Source: Melanopsichium pennsylvanicum (Eukaryota > Basidiomycota > Ustilaginomycetes > Ustilaginales). Taken from it: a stretch of DNA of 64,000 nucleotides. Position numbers and translations under genes: made by a program. The stretch spans positions 248,001 to 312,000 of the forward strand of contig OAPG01000013.1 in assembly GCA_900208305.1 (NCBI GenBank), in the 5' to 3' direction. Position 1 is the stretch's first letter; each line of letters begins with the position of its first letter. Positions 10,601 to 20,700 of this stretch are shown piece by piece. The notes beneath the pieces are model-generated. The model was not told where the DNA came from and made no database searches. It was given only the letters and a program-made list of their open reading frames with translations.

Positions 10601-11380
10601 CTGCTGCATTGCTTCAGCCTTTTGATTCTTGCCGCCCTTTTTGCCTCTGTTGCTTTCCTCAAAGACGCACTCGTGGTTACCGTTTCTGCACCGATTACAA
10701 GGTGGACCCTTTTCAGCACCTACACAGCGCATCTTGAGACGACGACAATTAGTGCAAGCGCGAGCACCACGCGTTGGTTTTTGCTTCTTTGTGGCGGCTT
10801 GCCCATCTTTACCGTTGGCATCCTTGGCTCCGGCCTTGTCGCGTGCCTTGTCCTTGGAGCCGATGGCCTTGTTGGACTTTGGATTGTTGGGAGTTGTCTC
10901 TTCTCGTTTGCGCTTGTTGCCGCTTTGCTTTACTTTACTTGTGTTGGCAGCATCGCTCTCCTCGGCGTCGTCGCCATCTTGATCGTCGTCATCGTCATCA
11001 TCCGAGTCGTCGCTGTCGTCGTCATCGTCGTCATCGACATGGTCATCGTTGTCGTCGTCGTCATCATCATCACCGGCCTCTCTACTCTCGCTTCTCTTTG
11101 CGGAAGAAGGAGCGCTGCTGCCATGGAGAGCGGATGGGTTGGAAGTCGCCCAGGTAGGAGTCTGGCCAGTCCTGTAAGGCGAGTAGGACGAAGCTGGGTA
11201 AGCCAGAGAGGCGAGTGCATGACCGTAAGTTGTGAGCGGAGAGTGATGACCGGAGGTGTGGGAGCCACTTGGAGCGTGACCGGAAAAGGAGGGATGCTGA
11301 AGATGGGCGGCGGACGAAGTGGGCAAGCTGTGCTCGACGGAGCCCTGCCGCGAATGCGAGAACCTGGGTGGTGTGTTCAT
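7646..11380 (-). CDS. Zn2Cys6 fungal-specific transcription factor
   Basis: Predicted nuclear transcription factor of 1244 residues; target genes unknown. ATG is at 11378-11380 and there is no intron. In order: a Ser/His-rich N-terminus; an Asp run at about residues 104-139 encoded by GAC/GAT repeats; a lysine-rich linker; and a binuclear zinc cluster with Cys at 209, 212, 219, 228, 231 and 238 (C-x2-C-x6-C-x8-C-x2-C-x6-C), followed by a coiled segment (MQQSLRKMEQTLATVLRSI). The fungal_trans middle homology region spans about 550-780 (for example LLDAEWHTPTF, MYSGIALRMATDLNLHR). The LHSLPDNTLNPLGLLAEASL block at about 420 looks conserved and may mark a subfamily. The C-terminus is Gly/Asn-rich. 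Divergent from the deacetylase gene, 2 kb apart. Confidence 0.93.
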   Translation of the reverse strand: MNTPPRFSHSRQGSVEHSLPTSSAAHLQHPSFSGHAPSGSHTSGHHSPLTTYGHALASLAYPASSYSPYRTGQTPTWATSNPSALHGSSAPSSAKRSESREAGDDDDDDDNDDHVDDDDDDDSDDSDDDDDDDQDGDDAEESDAANTSKVKQSGNKRKREETTPNNPKSNKAIGSKDKARDKAGAKDANGKDGQAATKKQKPTRGARACTNCRRLKMRCVGAEKGPPCNRCRNGNHECVFEESNRGKKGGKNQKAEAMQQSLRKMEQTLATVLRSIRDPGLAAQHGGMVTRSPSPTFPREPERKETTRSDPRLTHSNSFPGTDYGSRPPWNRGADPYSSHGTHAGSPARISDGASPMNTVHPNAVSQRSTSSTDGSHPSPANAQGTRFLEPLPHHHRQQNRSDVPGFEASRSRTSRGSPRLHSLPDNTLNPLGLLAEASLHNTYRARKLARSGTSGSSSKDKDSQRSGSTGGQSPDKRVKSEGGDDDTPASEGDAGDESKRKIPLGVASQNYFRPGPMTILPLRRIIIEREMPPELLTLGIVTSEEVLDLFSIFFRRCAQHICLLDAEWHTPTFICSRSPFLFTCVCTVAAKFYERRPDLHAKCLALTRKVAFEVVNRGFKSIEIVQGFMLMAMYAQPAERFEEDKTWMYSGIALRMATDLNLHRKSVATFSHSPHPDDPAVLDREREILNRERTWYVCFALDRGLSIQMGKPYTIREDWIIRNCRNWGSRFSRPWDLSVSALVDLYRISSRQLDFLYSSTSSVSGLNTEIDYSLVLPVFNEQLQEWREEWRWRGLCSMPEEAEEYIEKKRQRLAVAAEKAAAKDKGKGKGANANANGDVASSKAAIAAAEKSAKYEFDDDDEDAENLDLNTRIMIHHAHSVPVRYSFAVLVLNSFGLQQAVDHPIGGSLDRAQYFAKCLEAAKTIVTHCTGPSRRNMRYAPDAHILTLAYGCVFLLKLIRPAFAGYVEEESILALVQDAVDMLEEVAVNETHTPNLYASFLKALLQARKDHTTASKSATASRAASRAASPNVGMDEDSPADAAAKALAANGTGHFTADGTIPPTSGVTEGTIPTTLDLHSTDFTSGAATTAADGSTVNWPPHIFGATSGMDDFWGSLLPPGFTHTSMHDLFGATTTADATGHPHLATEAEVVEASQHATKFGMGGGGAFDFGGGAIGNGNGGVPLNSAAANAALQNSKGITPMASGHVSGANTPHGFGSRSRGTSASHYNLGGLSGVNFDFTS

Positions 11381-13094
11381 GGCGGTTGGGACTTGGAGTC
11401 AGACCCAAGCTTAGATGCCAACGGTGAAGCGAAGGGGCCAAGAGACCGACCGACAGGAAGCAGGGATATAAGGAAGTTCGGAAGGTGCCGATCCGGGAAA
11501 GACTGCGTATCGAGGCTGAAGCGACAAGGCCGGTGGAAGCAGAAGATAGCGCAGCGCACCGGGTGGAGCGAAAGCGGTATTCGAGTGTTGAGACGACAGG
11601 CTTGAGCGAGTTGCCAAGCGATTGCTAATGAAGTCTTGACGAGCGGTGGATGAAATCGTTTGAACTGCAATGTCGAGTGATCGAGTAAGCGCGTTTTCAT
11701 GCGATGAAGGCGGTGGGCGAAAGCAGACGCATGAAACCAAGGTGGTCAACAAGGTTGACAAAGACCAGCAGGGGTGAGCAAAGTTGGTAATGTAAGGGAT
11801 GCGGGTCGGTAGGCAAGCAAGCAAGTCAGCGCGAGCTGGAATGTGGTCTTGACAAGAGCGACCGGATTGACAACGTCAAGGAGCTGGAGCTGGATGGTTA
11901 ACAAAGAAGCTTGAGGATGGCGCGACAAGTGGCTACGGGATTTGCTGCGCAGTCGGTGTGTGATCGATTTGAGAATGAGGAGCTAGACAGAGAGACATGG
12001 AAGGTTTCGAACGAAGAAAGGACCAAATTGATCCGGTCGGTTCGGTCAATCAGTCGTTCGGTCGGTCAGTTTCTACAGATTACACTATTGATATTTCTGT
12101 GTGTTTGACCCTATTTTGTCTGCGTTGACTCGGAGCACCGGCTGTGACTGGCTTACCCAGAGAGCGTCGCGGTACAATAATAATTATTTAATTTACACTG
12201 CTTCTCTGCGCCAGTTCGGACACGTACGGCTCCGAGGATGCCGGTAAAGAAGGGCCCTCTTTGTCAATTCATCGCCATGTGCCGCCGAACTTTTTTCCCA
12301 GCTTGCGACCCCAAACCCAAAAAAATAAAAAAAATAAAAAATAAAAAAGTAGGAGAGCGCGACTGCTGAAGACCTAATTTATAGTGAATTACCACCTCAG
12401 CATGGGACTTTGCTGATTTTTGTGCCTTTTCGCTCGAACTTGCACTTTCTTTGCTTTCATTTTCCTCGTGCCTGTACTGTGTGTGTTGTGTGTGACCATT
12501 CTCACCAAGTTCCAACACGGTTTAGCGGCTGCAAGCCTCTCATCCTATACAGTCACGCTTTGCCCGCAAGTAAGGAGCATGACCTCTTAGCCCTCTCTGC
12601 AGCCCAAAACCACCCCAAGGCACCCGTCACTTCGTTCCGAGTCGAATGTCTCTGCTCCTGACCTGACTTTTGTGTCAAAAGAGGGATCCACTAAGACATG
12701 CTTTGATCAAAAACGTCCTTCTGTAGCGAATGGTTGATCAACTCAAACCAAGTGTGGGGCTCGTCGTGCATCGGCCTGAAACAGTCGTGCTTCCGGCGTA
12801 ACTTGTTTCTATTCTGTTGCTTCATGGGCTACGACAGTAGCCAACACCCTCTTGCCCCTTCCACTGCCGCTAAACGAGACACAAACCAACTTACTCTACA
12901 ATACTCACATAATTCAAGTCAAGACTGATGTTGCCCTTGCCTCACACTGAAATGCCTTTCTGGCAGCATCGCGAGCCTAGTAGAGCTTGATCTATATTTC
13001 CATGTTTGCATTTGATTCTTGCACCCTCTGAAAGAAGGCTTTGCCAAGACAACATGCGTCTCGCTGGAAATCGTGTGCTTACTCCCACATGTCG

Positions 13095-13139
<45 letters not shown>

Positions 13140-13367
13140 TTCGCATGATTATGCAGCTTCTCGCTCGGCCTTCCCGAACAGGTCGGTCATAATCCGATTT
13201 GACACATGACATCGGGACAACCCGTACCACGTCAACTCCAGGCGAATGAACAGGGGTCCAGCTCGGGACCTGAGATTCTGCTGTTGCTCTTCCAGCGAGC
13301 ACACACAAAGCCTCTTTGGTATTTGAGCTCTCATGTCTAGAGGAGTCAACTCAAAGCTCACACCATC
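11381..13367. other. Long divergent intergenic region, zinc-cluster gene/deacetylase
   Basis: At 1987 bp this is the longest gap among the left-hand genes. It contains a GGTCGGT-rich stretch (12033-12066), an A-rich (AAAAAT)n stretch (12318-12350), and a compound (TC)n tract (13095-13140). Several short ORFs occur but none has a family signature. Regulatory genes often have long upstream regions, so part of this may be 5' UTR; that is inference. Confidence 0.5.
13095..13140. repeat. (TC)n microsatellite, interrupted
   Basis: About 45 bp of TC repeats with one TTT interruption, about 230 bp upstream of the deacetylase start. Confidence 0.95.
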
Positions 13368-15149
13368 ATGTCGCTAGTGACGAGTCCATCTCGCGTAGCT
13401 TACATTCTCTCAAGCGATCTGATAAACTACTCGGACCTCCTACCTTCGAATCAGGGTCGCTCGTCATTAGTCCACTCGTTAGCATACCATCTCGACCTGC
13501 TGGATCTTTCCATGCTGGACAGAGATGAATCTGATACAGAAGCTGGTCCTAGCACGGTATTTGAGAAGCAGATGCTGCTCACTGCCCTCAATGCCGACCC
13601 TTTATCGTCAGGCCAATCCGAATGTGGAAATAGGAGGAGAGCTTTAGTATATCCACCCAAGCCTGCGACGTCTCAGCAATTGAGTAGCTACCATCAAGAA
13701 TCCTTCGTACGCCAGCTGAGCAAGCTCTCAGATGCTGAGGATGTGGAACATCATTCAAAACGTCGAAAGCAAGCCCATTCTGGTTCCCTTTCATCCACTA
13801 CCTTACGCACTCCATCATCATTACCATCGTCCTCGTCATCCTCTTCTTGCGCAGATGATGGTTCAGACCAAGAAAGTGGGAATCTCAGACCATCCTCCTC
13901 AGCATCTGGTCCATCTCGAAGCAGTGGGCACAAACGCATCAATCCTGAAAGGAACCAATTCGGCCTAACCCACGACTGTCCCCCCTTCCAAGGTCTTTCA
14001 CATCACGTATCGCTCATCGCCGGTGCATCCATGACTGCGGCCGAGTTGCTAGCCGCCGGTCGCGCTGATATTGCCATATGTTGGGATGGTGGAAGACATC
14101 ATGCCAAGAAAGATTCCGCTTCCGGGTTTTGCTACGTCAACGATGTAGTTTTGGCCATCCTCGCATTGAGAAAACCCAGAAAAGTCACTGTCACCACCAC
14201 TGCACCCCGCGAAGAAGGACTTGTTGAAAAGGTGAAAGGGGGCAAGGGAGAAGGGAGCGAGAAAGTTGTCAAGAAAACAATGATGAAAAGGATAGATAGA
14301 GTTTTGTATCTCGATCTTGATTTACATTGGGGCGATGGAGTCGAAGAAGCATTCCAAACCTCACCCAACGTTCTCACTCTAAGCATCCATCATTTCGCTC
14401 CTGGATTTTTTCCTTGCTACACACCTTCAAGTGATGCCGCAAAGTACGGTGCTCCAGGATCGATAAACGCAGATACGGGTAAAGGAGGTACGAGTTTCAA
14501 CATCGCGCTCAATTTGGGTACGAGTGACGATAGTTTGGAAAGAGTCATGATGAATACGGTGGAGCCATTGGTGCAAGTGTGGGGAGCAGAGATGGTGGTG
14601 GTGCAGTGTGGTGTAGATGGCTTAGCTGGCGATCCTATGGCAGTATGGAATCTTTCGGCTCGTGCTTATGTAAAAGCGATACAGAGGGTGCTAGGTTGGA
14701 AGAAACCAACACTTTTGCTTGGTGGGGGAGGATACAATAGTGAAAGTGCAGCAAGAGTTTGGACTCTTCTAACCGCAGTTTGCCTCAATCGTTTTCATGA
14801 CCAGACAGGAAAAGATGGTATTGGAAATGGATTGGCTGTCAAACGAACAACACATGAAAATGTTCCAATACCGTTGATCGAACAGAAAAGACAACAGCAA
14901 ACTGATTCGAATGAAAACCAGATGGAGCGAAACAAGAAAGAGGAACCATCATTGGATAGAATTGGATACGAAACCTTGATTCCGGATCACAAGTATTGGC
15001 CAAACTATGATCCAGAGTATACACTCGATGTTCCAAGTGGAGAGATGATTGATCAAAATGATCAAGCTCATTTCGAGGTCATCGACAGGGTGTTTTTCAA
15101 GCACATTAAAAACATGAGTTGTTCAAGTACTGGTTTCAAGTCCAAGTGA
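13368..15149 (+). CDS. Class I histone deacetylase, Hos1/HDAC8-like
   Basis: Zn-dependent lysine deacetylase of 593 residues, ATG at 13368 in the context caccatcATG. The N-terminus starts as in Hos1 (a short strand, then SDLLPSNQGRSSLVHSL). A Ser-rich, probably disordered insert precedes the core at about residue 200. Active-site residues are visible: His243-His244 in DGGRHHAKK; zinc ligands Asp318 and His320 in YLDLDLHWGDG; Asp417 in GVDGLAGDPM; catalytic Tyr456 in GGGGYN. The GDPM string and NCDCPxF-like HDCPPF resemble HDAC8 and Hos1 rather than Rpd3 or Hos2. A low-complexity Lys/Glu insert sits between LALRKP and RVLYLDLD. The substrate is not known from sequence; yeast Hos1 acts on cohesin Smc3. 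Convergent with HAS1. Confidence 0.9.
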   Translation: MSLVTSPSRVAYILSSDLINYSDLLPSNQGRSSLVHSLAYHLDLLDLSMLDRDESDTEAGPSTVFEKQMLLTALNADPLSSGQSECGNRRRALVYPPKPATSQQLSSYHQESFVRQLSKLSDAEDVEHHSKRRKQAHSGSLSSTTLRTPSSLPSSSSSSSCADDGSDQESGNLRPSSSASGPSRSSGHKRINPERNQFGLTHDCPPFQGLSHHVSLIAGASMTAAELLAAGRADIAICWDGGRHHAKKDSASGFCYVNDVVLAILALRKPRKVTVTTTAPREEGLVEKVKGGKGEGSEKVVKKTMMKRIDRVLYLDLDLHWGDGVEEAFQTSPNVLTLSIHHFAPGFFPCYTPSSDAAKYGAPGSINADTGKGGTSFNIALNLGTSDDSLERVMMNTVEPLVQVWGAEMVVVQCGVDGLAGDPMAVWNLSARAYVKAIQRVLGWKKPTLLLGGGGYNSESAARVWTLLTAVCLNRFHDQTGKDGIGNGLAVKRTTHENVPIPLIEQKRQQQTDSNENQMERNKKEEPSLDRIGYETLIPDHKYWPNYDPEYTLDVPSGEMIDQNDQAHFEVIDRVFFKHIKNMSCSSTGFKSK

Positions 15150-15455
15150 ATTTCTAGCCTCATCCAATGTCGAATGCAACAACACAATGTACGCATACAG
15201 GCTCATCAGTCAGGCTTGATGTGTTTGTGTGTGTGAATGTGTGTTAGACCGCTTCAAGTCCAGAACAGTTCGAACACAATTGAAGGAACAAGAGGTGTTA
15301 AAAAAATACTAGAGTACATGCGATGAGACTTGAATCAGTGGCGTGACGGAATATCGAAAGAGGCAGGAGAATTGGGAAAAATGATGCAAAAAAAGAGAGA
15401 AAGAGACTGAGAAGAGAGGGGAAGGAAGAGAGAAGATAGAAAGAGAAAGAGAGGT
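15150..15455. other. Convergent 3' region deacetylase/HAS1
   Basis: 306 bp between two stops, with a purine-rich (GA) stretch at about 15400-15455 running into the HAS1 stop. Nothing else is recognisable. Confidence 0.5.
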
Positions 15456-17171
15456 TTAGCGAGACCATTGCTTTCCAGCCTTGTTACCAGTTGCATTGGC
15501 ACTTGACTTTTTGAAATGATCTTTTCCACCGCCATTCTGATGGTTTCTACGGTAATAAGCTCTTCTATCGCTCTGCTGTCTCTTTGGATTAATCTCATCA
15601 TCATCATTCTCACCACCATCTGCATCTACCTCTTTCCTCTTACCACCACCACTACTACTACTTGAAGTCGAACCTTTGAGACCTGTACCAATAGTGATGT
15701 TAACCTTGGGAGGCACAGCAAAACCATACGCTTTGGCCACTTTGGTCAAATCCAACTTATGAATATCAAAAATCCTCTTCAACGAATAACTTCCATACGC
15801 CTGTAGATACGATCTGTATCCATCCCTTGCACTCTGATGAAGGTAATAATTCTTACTAATCAATTTCTCCAACTGACCTTGAACATTAGCAACTTTTTCC
15901 GAAGGAAAAGTGTACTCGTTCAAAGGTACTTTGGCCACCTTCAAGAATCGTAAGAATCCCAATTCGCTTGGAAGCAAGAACAACAGACTCTTTCCACTGT
16001 TACCAGCACGTGCAGTACGACCAACTCGATGAATGTAATCACGCGGATCATCGGGAGGATCAAATTGAATGATCCAATCTACACTGGGAATGTCGAGACC
16101 TCGTGCAGCCACATCGGTACAGAGGAGAGTACCAGAAGGAGCATTGCAGTATTCGAAAAACGTGTTTGTTCGCTTCTGCTGCTTTTGCTTTCCGTGCAAG
16201 TCCAGAACGGGAACGTCGATAAAATTGAGCAAGTCGGAATGATACTTGACAGAGTTGCACGAGCTCATAAAGACAATGATCTTTTTGCCCGCATTCTTTT
16301 TGAGGAAGGTGAAGAGCAACAGGAAGCGTCGATCGGATTCACAAACGACGTAACCCTGTTCGAGACGAGACACTGTACTGGCGGCCAGATCGGCGTGAAC
16401 GTTGATGTAAAGAGGGCCGGGACGAAGCGAGATACGTGCCAAGTCCTGCACCTTTGTGGTCTGAGTTGCGGAAAAGAGCATCGACTGTCGGTTGTCGTTA
16501 GGGAGTAGTTTGACTATTTGTCGCATTTCGTCTTCGAAACCAATCTCGAGGATTCGGTCGGCCTCGTCGATACACAGCGCCTTGAGGTTGGAGAAGACAA
16601 AGCCCTTTGTGTTTTGCAAATGATCGAGAAGTCGACCAGGGGTAGCTACGATGAGGTTGACACCCTTCTGAAGCTTATCGGCTTCTGCGCGGCGGTTGGC
16701 ACCACCCATAATGATTCCGAATGTCTGATGATGGTGTGCCATGAGTTCCTTTGCAACACCAAAGATCTGAAGCGCGAGTTCTCGGGTAGGGGAAATGATG
16801 ATTGCACCAGTACCATTTCTTGGTTTGAACTTGAGTCTGTGCAACATCTCGATGGCAGGAATAAGAAATGAAAGAGTTTTGCCGGAACCGGTCTGTGCAG
16901 CACCCAGAACATCCTTACCGGCCATAAGAGGTGGAATACAGCGAGCCTGTACTTCTGTCATGGTGTTGAAACCCATTGCGTGGATAGCTTTGCGTGTTGG
17001 TTCGGACAAGTCGATTGCGGAAAAGGGTTGACGTTCAGCAGCAGGAGTGCTTGAAGATGAAGAGGATGAGGCTTTAGCCTTGGATGAGGACTCTGCGGCG
17101 GCGACATCAGCAGCAAGCTGAGATGCGAGCTCTGCCTCGGGGTCGGGCTGATCGTTCTTGTGCGGCGCCAT
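15456..17171 (-). CDS. HAS1: DEAD-box RNA helicase Has1 (60S/40S ribosome biogenesis)
   Basis: ATP-dependent RNA helicase of the nucleolus needed for release of snoRNAs and for pre-60S maturation. 571 residues, ATG at 17169-17171, no introns. Motifs in order: Q-motif region with FNTMTEVQ; Walker A AQTGSGKT (92-99); PTRELA; ATPGR; DEAD within [12 protein letters not shown]; and HRVGRTAR. The C-terminal extension (DUF4217) carries [22 protein letters not shown] and the Has1-type [11 protein letters not shown] string, which distinguishes it from Dbp18/Spb4 relatives. The tail is Ser/Gly/Lys-rich. It shares a 581-bp divergent promoter with UTP21, another ribosome-biogenesis gene. Confidence 0.96.
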   Translation of the reverse strand: MAPHKNDQPDPEAELASQLAADVAAAESSSKAKASSSSSSSTPAAERQPFSAIDLSEPTRKAIHAMGFNTMTEVQARCIPPLMAGKDVLGAAQTGSGKTLSFLIPAIEMLHRLKFKPRNGTGAIIISPTRELALQIFGVAKELMAHHHQTFGIIMGGANRRAEADKLQKGVNLIVATPGRLLDHLQNTKGFVFSNLKALCIDEADRILEIGFEDEMRQIVKLLPNDNRQSMLFSATQTTKVQDLARISLRPGPLYINVHADLAASTVSRLEQGYVVCESDRRFLLLFTFLKKNAGKKIIVFMSSCNSVKYHSDLLNFIDVPVLDLHGKQKQQKRTNTFFEYCNAPSGTLLCTDVAARGLDIPSVDWIIQFDPPDDPRDYIHRVGRTARAGNSGKSLLFLLPSELGFLRFLKVAKVPLNEYTFPSEKVANVQGQLEKLISKNYYLHQSARDGYRSYLQAYGSYSLKRIFDIHKLDLTKVAKAYGFAVPPKVNITIGTGLKGSTSSSSSGGGKRKEVDADGGENDDDEINPKRQQSDRRAYYRRNHQNGGGKDHFKKSSANATGNKAGKQWSR

Positions 17172-17752
17172 GACTGCCGGTTAAAGATGTAGATGAGCTA
17201 GCGAAGAATGCGAGAAGAGGTGTATATACTGTAGTGAGTTGGTCGGTTGACTATGTAGAGATGTGTGCTCGACTGAAGGAATGGGGATCGAGGCGAGAGT
17301 GAAGGATGCTTAGTTTGGTTCCTCTTGAAATTTTCTACAACGTTTTCTGTTTGTACGCCCAGCGAGCCACCAACAGAAAGAAAGGGGAAAAAAAAAAAGA
17401 AAAAAAAATGGTCGATGGGAAAAATTTAAAGGCACTCGACCCGTCTCGGTGTTTGAAGCTTTCAATTATGGAAAACAAAATTAGTCCCGAGTTCCGAGTT
17501 TGTTTCCATTTTTTCCTTTCCTTTTTTTTTGGAGTCGCAGGGTTTGTCTGACGGATCAATTTGATTGATTGGTGTGGAGAAATTTTCTTGTTGGACGATA
17601 TGGCACTCAAACTGTCTACGCTGTTTTTGTTAGGGTTGCTGTACTACACTTGACCATTACTATTGTTCCTCTCTACCTCACATCTATATCATTAAAAACA
17701 ACGTCAGCGAATGTCGGCTTAATCAAGCTACCCGCAGGAGCTTCTATCCACC
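17172..17752. promoter_or_regulatory. Bidirectional HAS1/UTP21 promoter with RRPE- and PAC-like motifs
   Basis: Three A/T elements resemble the rRNA-processing element (AAAAATTT core): TGAAATTTTC at 17326-17335, GAAAAATTT at 17419-17427, and AGAAATTTTC at 17578-17587. A PAC-like AGATGAGCT lies at 17191-17199, about 20 bp from the HAS1 start. In yeasts these two motifs drive ribosome-biogenesis genes. Their use here is inference. A poly-A tract lies at 17390-17408. Confidence 0.4.
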
Positions 17753-20700
17753 ATGCCGTCCAAAGTGACAAAGGCTACCGCCATGCCTGCCAAGCCCACC
17801 AAGCCTCCTTCAAACGCTGTATCAGTAACATCAGCTACTCCTTTGAACACAGAGCCCAACTCCAAACGCAGGCGTGCCATCACCTCTATTGTCACTCCAG
17901 CCGAAACTCTCACTTCCAGCACAACTGCTACACCTAAGATCGTCTCCCAGAATCGCCTCTTCGCCCCCTTCCGAGCCCTTGGTTTGATCAGCAACGATGT
18001 CCCCTTTGCCCTCCAAACCCGTTTCGGTGGCAAGGATGCTACAATTCCCGACGTTAATGTCATCACATGTCTGGGTGACAGCTGGGCTATGTGGGACGCT
18101 GAAAGAATGACTTTGTTATTCGTCTCGACCTCTCTACCTGCACCCATCTCTTCATTGGTCATCTCGCTCACCCCCGACGCTGTACTTGCTGCAGCTGGTA
18201 CTAAAGTGTATCGTTTCAAGCGTGGTAAGGTCGATGCAGTCTACGATACTGTCGACCATCTAATGGCAAAGTTCAGCAAACCAAACGGCTCCCAAGACCA
18301 ACTTCAACAGAGTTCAAATTCCGACTCGGATAACGATTCGGATGCATCGTCAAGCAGCGCAGAAAGCTCTCGAGACCAAGGTACACAGCTGTGTTCTTTA
18401 ATCGTATTCGGTGATACTATCGTTGCACTTTCTTCTGACGGTCGAAGCGTTTTTGTCTGGTCCATTGCCACTACCGAGCTCGTAAGCCGCATACACCTTC
18501 CCCAAACTTTTGTAGCCTGCTCCCTCCTTCATCCAGCCACTTATATCAACAAGATCCTCATCGGCTCCACGGACGGTCAACTCGCACTCTGGAACATTCG
18601 CACAGGCTCTCCTGTCCATTCCTATAATGCTGAACAACTCCGTTCCGCTGCCGCTCATCCCACTCCTAACATCTCTGCCGCTATCGTCAATCTCACCCAA
18701 AGTCCCGCGGTTGACATTGTCGCAATCGGTTTCGCCGACGGTCACGTTCTTTTGCATGATATCCGTCTGGACGAGAGCCTCTTCTCAGTTCACGCTTCCG
18801 GTGGTCTCTCCGCAGGCTCAATCTCTTTTCGCTCGGATGCGAAGCAGCATTCGGTTGCAATCGCCACCAACTCGGGCAACATTAGCATCTTTGACCTCGA
18901 ACCCGCATCAAGCTCCGCTCCTTCTGCCACATACAACGGTCCCCGACTCGTCTACTCCATTCAAGACGCTCACGACGGAGCTGTAGGCAGTATAGAGTTC
19001 GTCCCCGGTCAACCTCTTCTCATCTCTTCCGGAGGTGACAACAGTTGCAAGCAATGGTTTTTTGAATCAGCCTCCATGCCACCTCGTCTGCTCAAATCGA
19101 GGTCCGGTCACCATCAGCCACCTCATCTCGTCAGATACTATGGCGAGGAGGGCAAAGAGATCCTTTCTGCCGGTCGAGATAGGTCCATCCGTTGCATTTC
19201 GGTGGTCAGAGACTCGCGATCGCATGAGCTCAGTCAAGGTGAATTGCAGAAGAGGAGCAATCAGCTTTCCATCTCCGTTTCTTCGCTCAAACTTCCCACT
19301 GCGAGCTCTTTGAGTTTCAGCTTGACCAGAAGCAGAGATTGGGACGATGTTTTGACCACGCACCAGAATCGACAGTTTGCCAACACTTGGACTGTTCGTG
19401 ATAAGCGGATGGGCAAGAAACCACTTGCGGCGTCGGCGGATAAGAAGATCATTGCCGAGGCACGAACTTCGTGTGTCAGTGCATGTGGAAACTTTGGTCT
19501 CATCGGCAATTCGGAAGGTTTGGTCGAAATGTACAACATGCAAAGTTACGCACATAGGAGGACGTTCGATACCCGACCTTTGGATCCCATGGGTCCAAGT
19601 AAAGCAAAAGAGTTTCCTGCAGCGAGTAAAAAGGCTCAAGCATTGCTCAATGCAAGGATCAAGGGGTCTGCCGTGACTGGTATCGCCACCGATGCGCTCA
19701 ACAGATTCGTCGTGGTCAGCACGATGGATGGCAAGCTCAGTTGGTACGATTTCGGCTCTACAGACCTGTTGCATCGTACCATTATCTCCACCGCAGGTAT
19801 CTCGGCTATTCAACTTCATAGAGACTCGAACTTGCTTCTTATCGTTTCCGATGATCTTGTACTGCGCTTGGTCGACGTAGAAACTCGCAAGGTGGTTCGA
19901 GAATTCACCGGCTTCCGTGGTCGCATTTTGGATGCGTGCTTCTCTAACGATGCTCGATGGATCGTTGCTACCTCGATGGATGCTGTCATTCGAACGTTCG
20001 ATGTTCCCTCGTCTCGCCTTGTAGATGCTTTCAAAGTAGCCTCGATCGCTACTTCCGTAACTTTCTCCCCAACGGGCGACTTCCTCGCAACAGCTCACGT
20101 GGATAGTGTAGGTATTTATCTTTGGGCTAACAAGACCCAGTTCTCGCCAATTGCTCTGCAAGGTCTGGATGAGCTTGCCGAAGTGGTTGACGAGGATGAC
20201 GATAGTGTCGCTGTAGCTCTCCCCACCGTGCAGGGTGATGTAGAGGATGCAGCGCTGGAAGAGTACTCTGAATCCATGCGAGAGGTTGGTGAGCCGGAGC
20301 TGCAGCGAGTGTACACTTCGCCACCTCAGCTCAACGATCCAACCAGGAGGGAGGGTGGTTTGGTCACTCTTTCGACCATGCCTCGTGCTCGATGGATGAC
20401 ACTGATCAATCTAGACACTATCAAACTTAGAAACAAGCCCAAAGCCGCACCTCAAAAACCAGAAGCAAAACGCGCACCGTTCTTCCTACCTCAAACTGTG
20501 TCTGGTGTAGACTTCAAATTCGATCCCACCGTGCCTGGTTCGTCATCTGATGATACGCAAGAGGCTAGTAAGGCGGTAGAGAAGAGCAACATCTTTTCCT
20601 CGGGTGGAGGGTTGAGCTTCAAAACCGACTTGCAAGAGAGGCTGGAGGCAGCTATGGAGAAAGATGATGTTTCAGGCTTCTTTCTTTATCTAGAAACACT

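Noticed and set aside
9353..11605. Plus-strand ORFs of 350 and 327 codons
   Set aside because: Antisense to the zinc-cluster factor; translations are compositional (Val/Ile runs mirror the Asp array).
19067..20161. 364-codon minus-strand ORF
   Set aside because: Complete antisense shadow of UTP21; the plus strand has clear WD40 and Utp21 signatures.
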